Part shown: piece by piece, positions 38,306 to 47,688 of the stretch
How positions within the stretch are numbered: position 1 is the stretch's first letter
Layout: each line of letters opens with the position of its first letter
Source: Actinomyces oris
GTDB lineage: Bacteria > Actinomycetota > Actinomycetes > Actinomycetales > Actinomycetaceae
DNA length: 64,000 nt
NCBI RefSeq assembly: GCF_006546825.1
Contig: NZ_VICC01000006.1
Coordinates: forward strand, 620,001 to 684,000
Reading direction: 5' to 3'
Program-made: the position numbers and the translations under genes
Notes under the pieces: model-generated
What the model saw: only the letters and a program-made list of their open reading frames with translations
What the model was told of the DNA's origin: nothing
Databases searched by the model: none

Positions 38306-39865
38306 ATGGCCATCTCTCCTATGGCGCTGGACTCTCTGGATCTAGCGCGCTGGCAGTTCGGTATCACCACTGTCTACCACTTCATCCTGGTTCCGCTGAC
38401 CATCGGGCTGTCCCCTCTGGTGGCTCTCATGGAGACGCTGTGGCGCAGGACCGGTAACAAGCAGTGGCTCGTGGCTACCAAGTTCTTCGGCAAGATCCTG
38501 CTGATTAACTTCGCGCTCGGCGTGGCCACCGGCATCGTTCAAGAGTTCCAGTTCGGCATGAACTGGTCGGAGTACTCCAGGTTCGTCGGCAACATCTTCG
38601 GTGCCCCCCTCGCCTTCGAGGCCCTGCTGGCCTTCTTCATGGAGTCCGTCTTCCTGGGCCTGTGGATCTTCGGATGGGACCGTCTGTCTCCCAGGCTGCA
38701 CAACCTGTGCATGTGGGCTGTGGCCGCCGGCACGAACTTCTCCGCCTTCTTCATCCTCACCGCCAACTCCTGGATGCAGCACCCGGTGGGCGCCGTCGTC
38801 AACCCCAAGACGGGGCGCGCCGAGCTCGATGGCGTGAGCGGCTTCCTCAAGCTCCTGTCCAACGAGCTGGTGTGGGCCACTGTGCTGCACGTCATCTCCT
38901 CGGCTCTGCTGGTGGCCGCGGCCGTCGTCATGGGCGTGTCCGTGTGGTGGATGGTCAAGGCCGCCCAGGCCAAGCAGGACTTCGAGGCGCGTGAGCTGTG
39001 GCGGCGGGTCGCCCGTTTCGGGGCCATCACCATGGTGGCCGCGGGTCTGGTCACCGCCGGCACGGGCCACATGCAGGGTCAGCTGGTCGCCGAGTACCAG
39101 CCGGCCAAGATGGCCGCTGCCGAGGGTCTGTGCCACACCGAGGCCGGAGCCCCCTTCACCGTGGCCGCCTTCGGGGACTGCAAGAACGAGGACGGCATGG
39201 TCCGGTTCATCTCGGTTCCCGGTGTCTACTCCTTCATGGCCACCAACGACTTCAACGCCAAGCTCACTGGGCTCAAGGAGGCCGGCGACACCTACGCCAA
39301 GCAGTACGGCACCACCGACGCGCGCGGCAACGCCGTCGACTACAGCCCCAACATCATGGTCAACTTCTGGTCCTTCCGCCTCATGATCGGGCTGGGCATG
39401 GCCTCCATGGGCCTGGGGGCCCTGGCCCTGTGGCTGACCCGCTCCAACAGGCTCATCTCCCGCCCGGTTCTGGGCAAGGCGGCACTGGCCACCATGTGGC
39501 TGCCCTTCATCGCCTGCTCCTTCGGGTGGATCTTCCGTGAGATGGGCCGCCAGCCCTGGGTCATCGTCCCCAACCTGTCCGATCCGGTCTCCCAGGTCTA
39601 CATGCTCACCGCCGACGGCGTCTCCTCCGTGGTCTCCTCGGGCACGGTGCTGGCCTCCATGGTCATCTTCACCCTGCTGTACGCCGCGCTCGGAGTGGTC
39701 TGGTTCGTCCTGCTGCGCCGCTACATCCGCGAAGGGGTGCGCACCCCGGTGCCGGACAAGACCGGCACGTCTGAGCAGACCGACCAGGACGGCAAGGAGA
39801 CGGACTCCAGCGACGACTCCAATGACTCCTCCGAGGCCGCCCCGGCCCTGTCCTTCGCCTACTGA
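38306..39865 (+). CDS. cydA: Cytochrome bd oxidase subunit I
   Basis: A 519-residue quinol oxidase subunit. LDLARWQFGITTVYHFILV gives the N-terminal heme-ligand helix, the Q-loop (around AEYQPAKMAAAEG) is of the short type, and the MGRQPW signature is present. GAAAGGTGG precedes the ATG. The C-terminal 40 residues are acidic and disordered. First gene of cydABDC. Confidence 0.97.
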   Translation: MAISPMALDSLDLARWQFGITTVYHFILVPLTIGLSPLVALMETLWRRTGNKQWLVATKFFGKILLINFALGVATGIVQEFQFGMNWSEYSRFVGNIFGAPLAFEALLAFFMESVFLGLWIFGWDRLSPRLHNLCMWAVAAGTNFSAFFILTANSWMQHPVGAVVNPKTGRAELDGVSGFLKLLSNELVWATVLHVISSALLVAAAVVMGVSVWWMVKAAQAKQDFEARELWRRVARFGAITMVAAGLVTAGTGHMQGQLVAEYQPAKMAAAEGLCHTEAGAPFTVAAFGDCKNEDGMVRFISVPGVYSFMATNDFNAKLTGLKEAGDTYAKQYGTTDARGNAVDYSPNIMVNFWSFRLMIGLGMASMGLGALALWLTRSNRLISRPVLGKAALATMWLPFIACSFGWIFREMGRQPWVIVPNLSDPVSQVYMLTADGVSSVVSSGTVLASMVIFTLLYAALGVVWFVLLRRYIREGVRTPVPDKTGTSEQTDQDGKETDSSDDSNDSSEAAPALSFAY

Positions 39866-39886
39866 GCCGAGGAAGGTAGAAAACCC

Positions 39887-41020
39887 ATGACACTGAGCAT
39901 CCTCTGGTTCATCCTCATCGCCGTCCTGTGGATCGGCTACCTCACCCTGGAGGGCTTCGACTTCGGCGTCGGCATGATTCTGAAGATCCTGGGCCGCGAC
40001 GAGCGCGAGCGGCGCGCGACACTGGCCACGATCGGCCCCCACTGGGACGGCAACGAGGTATGGCTGCTGACTGCCGGCGGCGCGACCTTCGCCGCCTTCC
40101 CCGAGTGGTACTCCACCCTGTTCTCCGGGGCCTACATCGTCCTGTTCATCATTCTGCTGTGCCTCATCGTGCGCGTGTGCGCCATCGAGTGGCGCCCCAA
40201 GGTCAACTCCCAGACCTGGCGCGACCGCTGGGACTGGGTCCACACGATCAGCGCCTGGCTGCCCTCCATCCTGTGGGGCGTGGCCTTCGCGAACCTGGTT
40301 CAGGGCATGCACATCGAGGTCGTCCAGATCTCCAACGGCGCCGTCGTCCCGGCCGCCCAGGTGCCGGCAGACTCCCTGGTGCCCGGTGCCGCCCACCAGA
40401 TCACCGGGGGCCTGCTCACCATGGTGACTCCCTTCACTCTGCTGGGCGGAGCCGTCACCTGCCTGCTCTTCCTCAACCACGGTGCGCTCTTCGTAGCCCT
40501 CAAGACCACGGGTGACCTGTCGCAGCGCGCGCTGGGGATGTCGCGCCGGCTCGCCCCGGCGGCCACCGCGGTCACCGCCGCCTGGGCCCTGTGGGCGCAG
40601 CTGGCCTACTCGGGCAGCGCTCTGTCCTGGATTCCGCTGGTCATCGCCGCCGCCGGACTGATCGGCTCCCTGCTCATGGGACGTTCCGGGAGCGAGGGAC
40701 GGGCCTTCGCCCTGCACTTCGTTGGGATCGCCTTCGCCGTCGTCTTCATCTTCGCCGCGATGGCCCCCAACGTCATGCGCTCCTCGGTGGACCCGGCCTA
40801 CTCGCTGACGATCCAGCAGGCCGCGAGCGCCGACACGACACTGCTCATCATGAGCGTCGCCGCGGCGGTATTCGTCCCCGGGGTCCTGGCCTACACGATC
40901 TGGAGCTACAAGGTCTTCGCCTCGCGCATCAACGTTGAGAGCATCAATCCCGACGAGGGCGGGCTGCACCCCACGCTGGTGCGCGACTCGACCCAGCCCG
41001 AGGCGCACTTCGGGTACTGA
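39887..41020 (+). CDS. cydB: Cytochrome bd oxidase subunit II
   Basis: A 377-residue partner of CydA with the N-terminal WFILIAVLWIGYLTLEGFDFG and IGPHWDGNEVWLLTAGG signatures and about eight membrane segments. RBS GAGGAAGG 21 bases after cydA. Confidence 0.97.
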   Translation: MTLSILWFILIAVLWIGYLTLEGFDFGVGMILKILGRDERERRATLATIGPHWDGNEVWLLTAGGATFAAFPEWYSTLFSGAYIVLFIILLCLIVRVCAIEWRPKVNSQTWRDRWDWVHTISAWLPSILWGVAFANLVQGMHIEVVQISNGAVVPAAQVPADSLVPGAAHQITGGLLTMVTPFTLLGGAVTCLLFLNHGALFVALKTTGDLSQRALGMSRRLAPAATAVTAAWALWAQLAYSGSALSWIPLVIAAAGLIGSLLMGRSGSEGRAFALHFVGIAFAVVFIFAAMAPNVMRSSVDPAYSLTIQQAASADTTLLIMSVAAAVFVPGVLAYTIWSYKVFASRINVESINPDEGGLHPTLVRDSTQPEAHFGY

Positions 41021-41073
41021 CGGACAGCGCCACGCATCGGCCGGGGGTCTCCGGGCCCTTGGACCTACTCCCC

Positions 41074-41079
41074 TATCCT
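41074..41079 (+). promoter_or_regulatory. Candidate internal -10 before cydD
   Basis: TATCCT followed by seven bases and GTG; would allow separate leaderless transcription of cydDC, though GAGCAG next to the GTG may be a weak ribosome site. Confidence 0.35.
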
Positions 41080-41086
41080 TGAGCAG

Positions 41087-42862
41087 GTGAAGCCCCTCGA
41101 TCCCCGGCTGATGCGTTACGCACGCTCCGCCCGCCGATACATCGCCGCCACCGCCGTCACCGGAATGGTGACCGCCGTGCTGGTGGTGGTTCAGGCCTTC
41201 CTCATCTCCGGTGCGGTCTCCTCAGTCATCTCCGAGGGGGCCGCACCGTCTGCCGTCAGGCCACTGGCGGTGGCTCTGGGCGGGGTCCTGGCGGCCAGGG
41301 CCCTGGTGGTCCTGCTCCAGGAGGTTCATGCCCACCGGTCCGCCACGGAGACCATCGTTGAGCTGCGTCGTCTGGTTCTGGAGCACGCGGCCCGACTAGG
41401 CCCCCGGTGGCAGGCGATTCACGGGACGCAGACGGCCACTCTTCTGACTCGCGCGCTGGACGACCTCGAGCCCTACTTCACCCGCTACCTTCCCCAGCTG
41501 GTGCTGGCCTCGACGGTGACACCGGCCACGGTGCTGGTGCTCCTCACCCAGGACTGGTCGGCCGCGGTGGCCGTGGTGTGCACCTTGCCCCTCATTCCGA
41601 TCTTCATGATCCTCATCGGCAGGATGACTCAGTCCGTCTCCCAGGAACGTCTCAAGACCATGCAGGTCCTGGGCGATCAGGTGCTCGATCTCATCTCGGG
41701 CCTGCCCACGCTCAAGGCCCTCGGGCGCGAGCGGGGACCGGTCGAGCAGGTGCGCTCCTTGAGCCGCTCCTACCGGCGCACCACCATGTCGACCTTGCGG
41801 GTCGCCTTCCTGTCGGGGGCGGTCCTGGAGTTCATCACGACGCTGTCGGTGGCGATCATCGCCGTCCAGATCGGGTTCCGGCTCGTGGCCGGACGCATGG
41901 ACCTGTTCACCGGTCTGCTCGTCCTCATGGTGGCCCCTGAGGTCTATCAGCCGCTGCGGCAGGTGGGTTTCCAGTTCCACGCCTCGGCCAACGGGGTGGC
42001 GGCGGCGAACGCCGTCTTCGAAGTTCTTCAGACCCCGGTGCCCGAGCACGGCGACCTGTCGGCCCCCGACCTGCGCTCGTCGACAATCGAGCTCGATGAG
42101 GTGTCCGTCGCCTCCCGGGGCGCGTGGGCCCCCGCCGGGCTCAGTGCCTCGATCCGGCCGGGCAGCCTGGTGGCGCTGACCGGCCCGTCAGGTGCGGGCA
42201 AGACGACGACGACGCAGGTCCTGCTCGGCCTGCTGCCCCCTGACCGGGGGCGGGTGAGGATCGTGCCGGACGGCGGCGCCCCCAGCGGCGTCATCGACCT
42301 CGCCCAGATCGATCCGGCCACCTGGTGGGAGCAGATCGCCTGGGTGCCCCAGCGCCCCACCATCACCCCGGGCACGGTGCTGGACAACGTCCTGGGTCAT
42401 GCCGAGCCGGGAGCCGCGGCGGCAGAGGACGTACCCGACGTACTGGTCGAGGCGGCCCGGGCCACGGGCTTCGATGAGGTCGTGGACGGCCTGCCGCAGG
42501 GGTGGCGGACCCCGGTGGGCAGTGCAGGTGTGGGACTGTCCGTGGGGCAGCGCCAGCGTCTGGCCCTGACCCGTGCCCTGTGCTCGACGGCACCCCTGGT
42601 GGTCATGGATGAGCCGACCGCACACCTGGACGCGGCCAGTGAGGCCCACGTCCTGGACGCCGTCCGTGCGCTGCACGCCTCGGGGCGCACGGTGGTGGTC
42701 ATTGCGCACCGTCCTGCGCTCATGGCCCTGGCCGAGCAGACCATCGCCGTGACGAGCCAACCGGTACCGCCGGCGGACCTCGCACCTGACCGGACACCTG
42801 ACCGGGTACCTGACCAGGTATCTGCCCATGAGGCGGCGACGGCGCAGGAGGAGGCCCGGTGA
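41087..42862 (+). CDS. cydD: Glutathione/cysteine ABC exporter subunit CydD
   Basis: A 591-residue half of the CydDC thiol exporter needed for cytochrome bd assembly. Six-helix membrane domain (about 15-310), Walker A GPSGAGKTT, the variant signature LSVGQRQR, and Walker B VVMDEPTAHLD. GTG start 66 bases after cydB. The C-terminal tail contains an in-frame 12-base tandem repeat that encodes PDR/PDQ units. Confidence 0.93.
   Translation: MKPLDPRLMRYARSARRYIAATAVTGMVTAVLVVVQAFLISGAVSSVISEGAAPSAVRPLAVALGGVLAARALVVLLQEVHAHRSATETIVELRRLVLEHAARLGPRWQAIHGTQTATLLTRALDDLEPYFTRYLPQLVLASTVTPATVLVLLTQDWSAAVAVVCTLPLIPIFMILIGRMTQSVSQERLKTMQVLGDQVLDLISGLPTLKALGRERGPVEQVRSLSRSYRRTTMSTLRVAFLSGAVLEFITTLSVAIIAVQIGFRLVAGRMDLFTGLLVLMVAPEVYQPLRQVGFQFHASANGVAAANAVFEVLQTPVPEHGDLSAPDLRSSTIELDEVSVASRGAWAPAGLSASIRPGSLVALTGPSGAGKTTTTQVLLGLLPPDRGRVRIVPDGGAPSGVIDLAQIDPATWWEQIAWVPQRPTITPGTVLDNVLGHAEPGAAAAEDVPDVLVEAARATGFDEVVDGLPQGWRTPVGSAGVGLSVGQRQRLALTRALCSTAPLVVMDEPTAHLDAASEAHVLDAVRALHASGRTVVVIAHRPALMALAEQTIAVTSQPVPPADLAPDRTPDRVPDQVSAHEAATAQEEAR
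42783..42822 (+). repeat. 12-bp tandem repeat inside the cydD 3' end
   Basis: CACCTGACCGGA, CACCTGACCGGG, TACCTGACCAGG and a partial fourth copy TATC encode successive xPDR/xPDQ units; in-frame length variation would be tolerated. Confidence 0.8.
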
Positions 42863-44772
42863 GCACGGCAAGCACATTGATCCCTGAGCCCCCTGAGACC
42901 CCCGTGAACCCCGCACATCCGACAACCTCCGCCCTCTCCCCCGCGCTGTCCGCTGATGAGCGACGCTCCCTGCGCCGGGCGGTGGGCCTGCTGAACCTGG
43001 ACCGCTCACGCTTCATCCTGGCCGTAGTCGCCGGGGCGGCGGGTATGGCCTCGGCAGTGTCCCTGTCCGGGGTAGCGGCCTGGCTCATTGCGCGGGCCTC
43101 ACAGATGCCCGACGTCGTCGCACTGGGGGTTGCGCCGGTGGCGGTGCGGCTCTTCGGCATCTCACGCTCCGTGCTGCGCTACTGCGAGAGGCTCGTCTCC
43201 CATGACACCGCCCTGAGAGGCATGGGCGCGCTGCGCACCCGCCTCTATGAGTCCCTGGCCTCAGCCCGCACCGACACGGTTGCGGGCCTGCGCCGCGGCG
43301 ACGTCCTGGCGCGAGTGGGCAGCGACATCGACGCGGTCGGGGATCTCGTGGTGCGCGCCTATCTGCCGGCGGCGGTCGCCGCCGTCCTGGGCGCAGCCAC
43401 ATGTCTCGGCGTCGGCGTGGTCTACTGGCCGGCGGGCCTCATCCTGCTGGCCTGTCTGCTGCTGTCGGGACTGGTGGGCCCGTTGGCCACCATCCGTTCG
43501 GCGAGAATCGCCGAGCAGGCCCGTCAGAGGCAGGCCACTGAGCTGTCCGCGGAGGTGCTGGCGGTCCTGGAGGGGGCCCCCGAGCTGTCCGTCTCCGGGC
43601 GTCTGGCCGACTCGATGCGCCAGGTCGTCTCCCGGGAGGAGAGCCTGACCCGTCTGCGGGACCGGGCCGCGGTACCGGCCGCGATCGCGGCGGCCGTGGA
43701 CGTGGCCGCCATGGGCCTGGCGGTCCTGGGAAACCTGGTGGTGGGGGTGAGCGCCGTGTCCTCCGGGCAGCTGGCCCCGGTCTGGCTGGCAGTGATCGTC
43801 CTGGTTCCACTGGCCGCCTTCGAGGCCACCTCCGCGCTCGGCCCGGCCAGCGTGCAGCTGGTCAGGTCGGCCGGCGCCGCCTGCCGCATCGTGGAGCTCA
43901 TCGAGGCCGCTGAAGCCAGTGCCGCCAGCGGCTCCGCGACGTCCTCCGCGCCTCTGGAGCTGCCCGAGCCCTCCGCCCAGGGCCCGTACCTCAAGGCAAG
44001 GGGGCTGGCGGTGGGCTGGCCGGGCGGCCCGGTGGTGGCCGAGGGCATCGACCTGGATCTGCGGGTCGGTCGCCGAGTGGCGATCGTGGGGCCGTCGGGG
44101 ATCGGCAAGTCGACACTGCTGGCCACGCTGGCGGGGCTGCTGGAGCCTCGGGGCGGCACGCTGACGCTCGACGGCGTCCCCCCGTGGCAGGCGGCCCACT
44201 CAGAGGTGGCGGCCCGGGTGTGCCTGACCGCGGAGGACGCGCACATCTTCCACACCAGCGTCCTGGAGAACCTGCGCGTGGCGCGCGGGGACGTCACCCC
44301 CGCCGAGGCCGGCGAGCTGCTGAGCCGGGCCGGCCTGGGGAGGTGGCTCGAGGCTCTTCCCAAGGGAGTTGAGACCATCATCGGCACCGATGCCACCACA
44401 CTGTCAGGTGGGGAGCGGCGTCGGCTCCTGCTCGCCCGGGCCCTGGCGGCTCCGGCTCCCCTGATGCTGCTGGACGAGCCCGGTGAGCATCTCGATGCCC
44501 TCACCGCGGACCGGCTCGTGACCGACCTGCTGACAGCGGGCGACCAGGGCCGCGGCACTCTCCTGGTCACCCATCGCCTCAGCGCCCTGGAGCACGCCGA
44601 CGAGGTCCTCGTCATGGGACACCGGCCGCAGGCCACCGGCGAGCAGGCCCCGGCGACTATCCTGCACCGAGGCAGCCACCGCGAGCTCCAGGACGTCTCC
44701 GAGACCTACCGGTGGTCGCTCTCCCAGGAGGATCAGGACAGGCAGCAGGACCACGTATCCGGTACGAGCTGA
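42859..44772 (+). CDS. cydC: Glutathione/cysteine ABC exporter subunit CydC
   Basis: A 637-residue partner of CydD: membrane domain about 45-340, Walker A GPSGIGKST, signature LSGGERRR, Walker B LMLLDEPGEHLD and H-loop VTHR. GTGA overlap with cydD. The linker before the ATPase (AASGSATSSAPLELPEPSAQ) is low-complexity. Confidence 0.93.
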   Translation: MSTASTLIPEPPETPVNPAHPTTSALSPALSADERRSLRRAVGLLNLDRSRFILAVVAGAAGMASAVSLSGVAAWLIARASQMPDVVALGVAPVAVRLFGISRSVLRYCERLVSHDTALRGMGALRTRLYESLASARTDTVAGLRRGDVLARVGSDIDAVGDLVVRAYLPAAVAAVLGAATCLGVGVVYWPAGLILLACLLLSGLVGPLATIRSARIAEQARQRQATELSAEVLAVLEGAPELSVSGRLADSMRQVVSREESLTRLRDRAAVPAAIAAAVDVAAMGLAVLGNLVVGVSAVSSGQLAPVWLAVIVLVPLAAFEATSALGPASVQLVRSAGAACRIVELIEAAEASAASGSATSSAPLELPEPSAQGPYLKARGLAVGWPGGPVVAEGIDLDLRVGRRVAIVGPSGIGKSTLLATLAGLLEPRGGTLTLDGVPPWQAAHSEVAARVCLTAEDAHIFHTSVLENLRVARGDVTPAEAGELLSRAGLGRWLEALPKGVETIIGTDATTLSGGERRRLLLARALAAPAPLMLLDEPGEHLDALTADRLVTDLLTAGDQGRGTLLVTHRLSALEHADEVLVMGHRPQATGEQAPATILHRGSHRELQDVSETYRWSLSQEDQDRQQDHVSGTS

Positions 44773-44786
44773 ACGAGCTGAGCACG

Positions 44787-46880
44787 ATGACGACACCCCA
44801 CCCGCAGCACGCAGCAGACACTCTCGGCGAGAGTCTTGGCTTCCCCGGTGTGCCCGAGGACGCCCTGGAGGAGCTCGACGGCCCCCCGGCGCGACGTGAG
44901 GAGGCGCTGGCGCCCGCTTCGGAGGAGAACGCCGCGGCGGGGCGTCTGGCCTACGCCGTCCACGCCGACCAGCTGGTCTCCACCCGTGGCCGCCGGGTGT
45001 CGGCCCTTCAGCCGAGCCTGGACGAGGCGACTGTCGCCCTCATCCAGGCGGCCCTGAGCCTCACCAGCTCCCTGCGGGTCCCCGACGCGCTGCGCCGTCT
45101 GGTGGAGTCGGCCTGCTCCATCACGGGTGCCTCGTGGGGAACCATCGCCGTGCTCAACCACGCGGACATGGATGTTGACCCGGCCGGCCCCCTCTCGCCC
45201 GATCCCTCCGGCGCGAGCTCGGGCACCGGTCTGTGCAGCGGGGTGCCCACGGCGACCCTCGATGAGCTCGCCCAGATGGCCGGCGCCCCCGATACCGCCG
45301 GTACTTCACACGCCTCCTCTGAGTCCCTGCTCAGTGGGCTCGAGGGCACCGGGATGGTCATCGACAACGACCTGGGCAGGGCATCGGCCTTCACCGGTGC
45401 CATCGAGGGTGAGGAGACCGGCAGTCTGCTCTCGGCCCCGCTGCGCCTTCACGGCCAGGTCTACGGACATCTCTACCTGTGTGACAAGCCGGGGGGCTTC
45501 ACCCGCTCGGACGCCGACGCCGTCCTGACCCTGGCCCAGGCCGCAGCCGTCGCCGTGGAGAACGCCCGCCTGTACCGCGAGGCCCGTGACCGCGAGCAGT
45601 GGATGGTGGTCTCCCAGGAGCTGACGACGCTGCTGCTCTCGGGCGCCGAGGAGGATGACGCACTGACGCTCATCGCCCACCGTGTCCGCCAGGTCGCTCA
45701 CGCCGACACCGCCGCCCTCATCCTGCCCAGCATCGGGGAGCGCTGGATCTGCGAGATCGCCGACGGCGAGCACGCCAGGGAGCTGATCGGCACCTTCTTC
45801 CCGCCCGAGGGTCGGGCCCTGACCACCCTGGCCCATCAGACCGGCCTGGTCGTGGACTCCCTGGAGGACGCCTGGGGCGACGGCGACCTGATGGTCCCCC
45901 AGCTGGCCCAGTTCGGGCCGGCCCTCTACGCCCCCATGATCCACCGGGGGCGGGGCGTGGGGGTGATGCTGCTGCTGCGCTCCCCCGGCGCGGCGCCCTT
46001 CACCGCCCAGGACCTGGAGATCGCCGAGCTCGTGGCGGGGCAGGCCACCATGGCCTTCGAGCTGGCCGACGCCCAGCACGCCGAGGAGATGGCCACGCTG
46101 CTCGATGAGCGGGCCCGGATCGGCCGGGATCTGCACGACCTGGCCATCCAGCAGCTCTTCGCCACCGGGATGCAGATCTCTGCGGCCCGGGAACGGCTGG
46201 CCTCCAGCGCGCAGGCGGACCTGGATGCGGTGTGCTCCGTGCTGAGCACCGCCCTGGAGGCGGTGGACGACTCCGTGGGCCAGATCCGCTCCATCGTGCG
46301 TTCCCTACGCGATCGCGATGAGGAGGTCGGGGTGATCGAGCGGCTGCGGCGCGAGGCCTCCCTGGCCCGCAACGCCCTGGGCTACGCCCCCTCGCTGCTG
46401 CTGAGCGTCGACGGCCGGGGTCTGGCCCAGGTGGACCGCGACGAGGAGGACCGGCTCATCGGCTCGGTCGACGCCGCCGTGGCACCGGACATCGCCGACG
46501 ACATGGTCGCCGTCGTGCGTGAGGGACTGAGCAACGTGGCCCGTCACGCCCACGCCTCCTCGGTGACGGTGGACGTCAAGATCGAGGGGGTGCAGCCGGG
46601 CTCGGAGCAGTGCTGCGGCCCCGGCGACGACGAGGGTCACGCCTCGGGCGACGCCGAGCCCTTCCGGGGCAGCCCGGTGGTGGAGATCGTCTGCCGTGAC
46701 GACGGCGTCGGGGTGAATCCCTCAGTGACGCGCCGTTCGGGGACGGCCAACATGGCCGAGCGGGCCCGCCGCCACGGCGGCAGCTTCGTCATTGGTCCAC
46801 GGGCCCGCTCCGACGGCGAGCGACGCGGCACCTGCTTCACCTGGCGAGTGCCCTTGGACGGGGGCGGCCGGGTGCGCTGA
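44787..46880 (+). CDS. DevS/DosS-like GAF-domain histidine kinase
   Basis: A 697-residue soluble sensor kinase. Two GAF domains (about residues 95-270 and 285-430) are followed by a HisKA_3 domain with phospho-acceptor H450 in IGRDLHDLAIQQLFATGMQ and a HATPase_c domain (LSNVARHAHASSVTV, CRDDGVGV). This is the layout of mycobacterial DevS/DosS, whose first GAF holds heme and senses oxygen; a heme ligand cannot be proven here. It begins 14 bases after cydC and is probably co-transcribed with the bd oxidase genes. Confidence 0.9.
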   Translation: MTTPHPQHAADTLGESLGFPGVPEDALEELDGPPARREEALAPASEENAAAGRLAYAVHADQLVSTRGRRVSALQPSLDEATVALIQAALSLTSSLRVPDALRRLVESACSITGASWGTIAVLNHADMDVDPAGPLSPDPSGASSGTGLCSGVPTATLDELAQMAGAPDTAGTSHASSESLLSGLEGTGMVIDNDLGRASAFTGAIEGEETGSLLSAPLRLHGQVYGHLYLCDKPGGFTRSDADAVLTLAQAAAVAVENARLYREARDREQWMVVSQELTTLLLSGAEEDDALTLIAHRVRQVAHADTAALILPSIGERWICEIADGEHARELIGTFFPPEGRALTTLAHQTGLVVDSLEDAWGDGDLMVPQLAQFGPALYAPMIHRGRGVGVMLLLRSPGAAPFTAQDLEIAELVAGQATMAFELADAQHAEEMATLLDERARIGRDLHDLAIQQLFATGMQISAARERLASSAQADLDAVCSVLSTALEAVDDSVGQIRSIVRSLRDRDEEVGVIERLRREASLARNALGYAPSLLLSVDGRGLAQVDRDEEDRLIGSVDAAVAPDIADDMVAVVREGLSNVARHAHASSVTVDVKIEGVQPGSEQCCGPGDDEGHASGDAEPFRGSPVVEIVCRDDGVGVNPSVTRRSGTANMAERARRHGGSFVIGPRARSDGERRGTCFTWRVPLDGGGRVR

Positions 46881-46914
46881 GTCCGCGTGCGCCCCTCAGT
46901 GGCGGGCTCAGCGC
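46874..46914. terminator. Bidirectional hairpin between kinase and regulator
   Basis: GCGCTGAG and CTCAGCGC arms, plus inner CGC/GCG pairing, between two convergent genes; the left arm overlaps the kinase stop codon. Confidence 0.6.
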
Positions 46915-46927
46915 GCAGAAGGACCCG

Positions 46928-47581
46928 TCAGCTGTTGCGCCAGCCTGAGGCTCGCTGACCGGCGACCCAGGCGGCGACCTGGGTGCGTCGCTGCAGACCC
47001 ATCTTGGCCAGCAGGGAGGTGATGTGGTTCTTGACCGTCTTCTCGGCGACTCCGAGCCGCTCACCGATCTCCCGGTTGGACAGGCCGTCGCCGATGAGGT
47101 CGAGGACCTTGCGCTCGGCATTGGTCAGGTCGGCGGTGGGGTCGTCGTGGTCCGCCCGGCGGCGCGTCACGGTGCGCTCGTCGAGCAGGACGCGCCCGGA
47201 GGCGACGGCCCGCACGACGTCGCTGATCTCGGCACCGTGGACCGTCTTGAGCAGGTAGGCCCGGGCACCTGCCGCCAGGGCCTCGGCCAGGGCCTCGTCG
47301 TCGTCGAAGGAGGTCAGCACGATCGGCAGGGCCTGGGGCACGGAGTCCCTCAGCTCCTGCATGAGCTCGATGCCGGTGCCGTCGGGCAACTGGAGGTCCA
47401 CGAGGATGACATCGGGGCGGACCAGCTCGGCCCGACGCACCGCCTCAGCCCGAGATCCCGCCTCGGCGACGACGTCGAGCCCATCAGCGCGGTCAATGAT
47501 CTCGGCGATGCCGCGACGGACGATCTCGTGGTCGTCCACGATCATGACGCGAACGATCTCCGACGATGGGGTGTGTGCCAT
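46928..47581 (-). CDS. DevR/NarL-type response regulator
   Basis: A 217-residue LuxR-type regulator. The receiver carries VDDHEIVRRG and phospho-acceptor near residue 62 (LVDLQLPDG); the C-terminal HTH reads LTNAERKVLDLIGDGLSNRE and then VAEKTVKNHITSLLAKMG, closely resembling DevR/DosR. It faces the GAF kinase, its likely partner. ATG at 47581 was preferred because TAATGT lies seven bases before it; ATG at 47587 is the alternative. Confidence 0.9.
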   Translation of the reverse strand: MAHTPSSEIVRVMIVDDHEIVRRGIAEIIDRADGLDVVAEAGSRAEAVRRAELVRPDVILVDLQLPDGTGIELMQELRDSVPQALPIVLTSFDDDEALAEALAAGARAYLLKTVHGAEISDVVRAVASGRVLLDERTVTRRRADHDDPTADLTNAERKVLDLIGDGLSNREIGERLGVAEKTVKNHITSLLAKMGLQRRTQVAAWVAGQRASGWRNS

Positions 47582-47588
47582 ACTCATG

Positions 47589-47594
47589 ACATTA
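47589..47594 (-). promoter_or_regulatory. Candidate -10 element of the DevR-like gene
   Basis: Minus-strand TAATGT seven bases before the ATG at 47581; GTGACG about 18 bases further up could be a -35. Confidence 0.4.
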
Positions 47595-47688
47595 CCAGGG
47601 TATGGAAACCTACGTCACAACCCTGGCAGCGCTGTGGCGATGCTGCGGTGATGCTGTTGTGGAGGCTGCCTGCGAGCACTGGCGGCGC

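Noticed and set aside
38342-41008. 888-codon open frame on the minus strand
   Set aside because: It is antisense to cydA and cydB, both well-supported genes; its Gly/His/Asp-rich translation is typical of GC-rich shadow frames.
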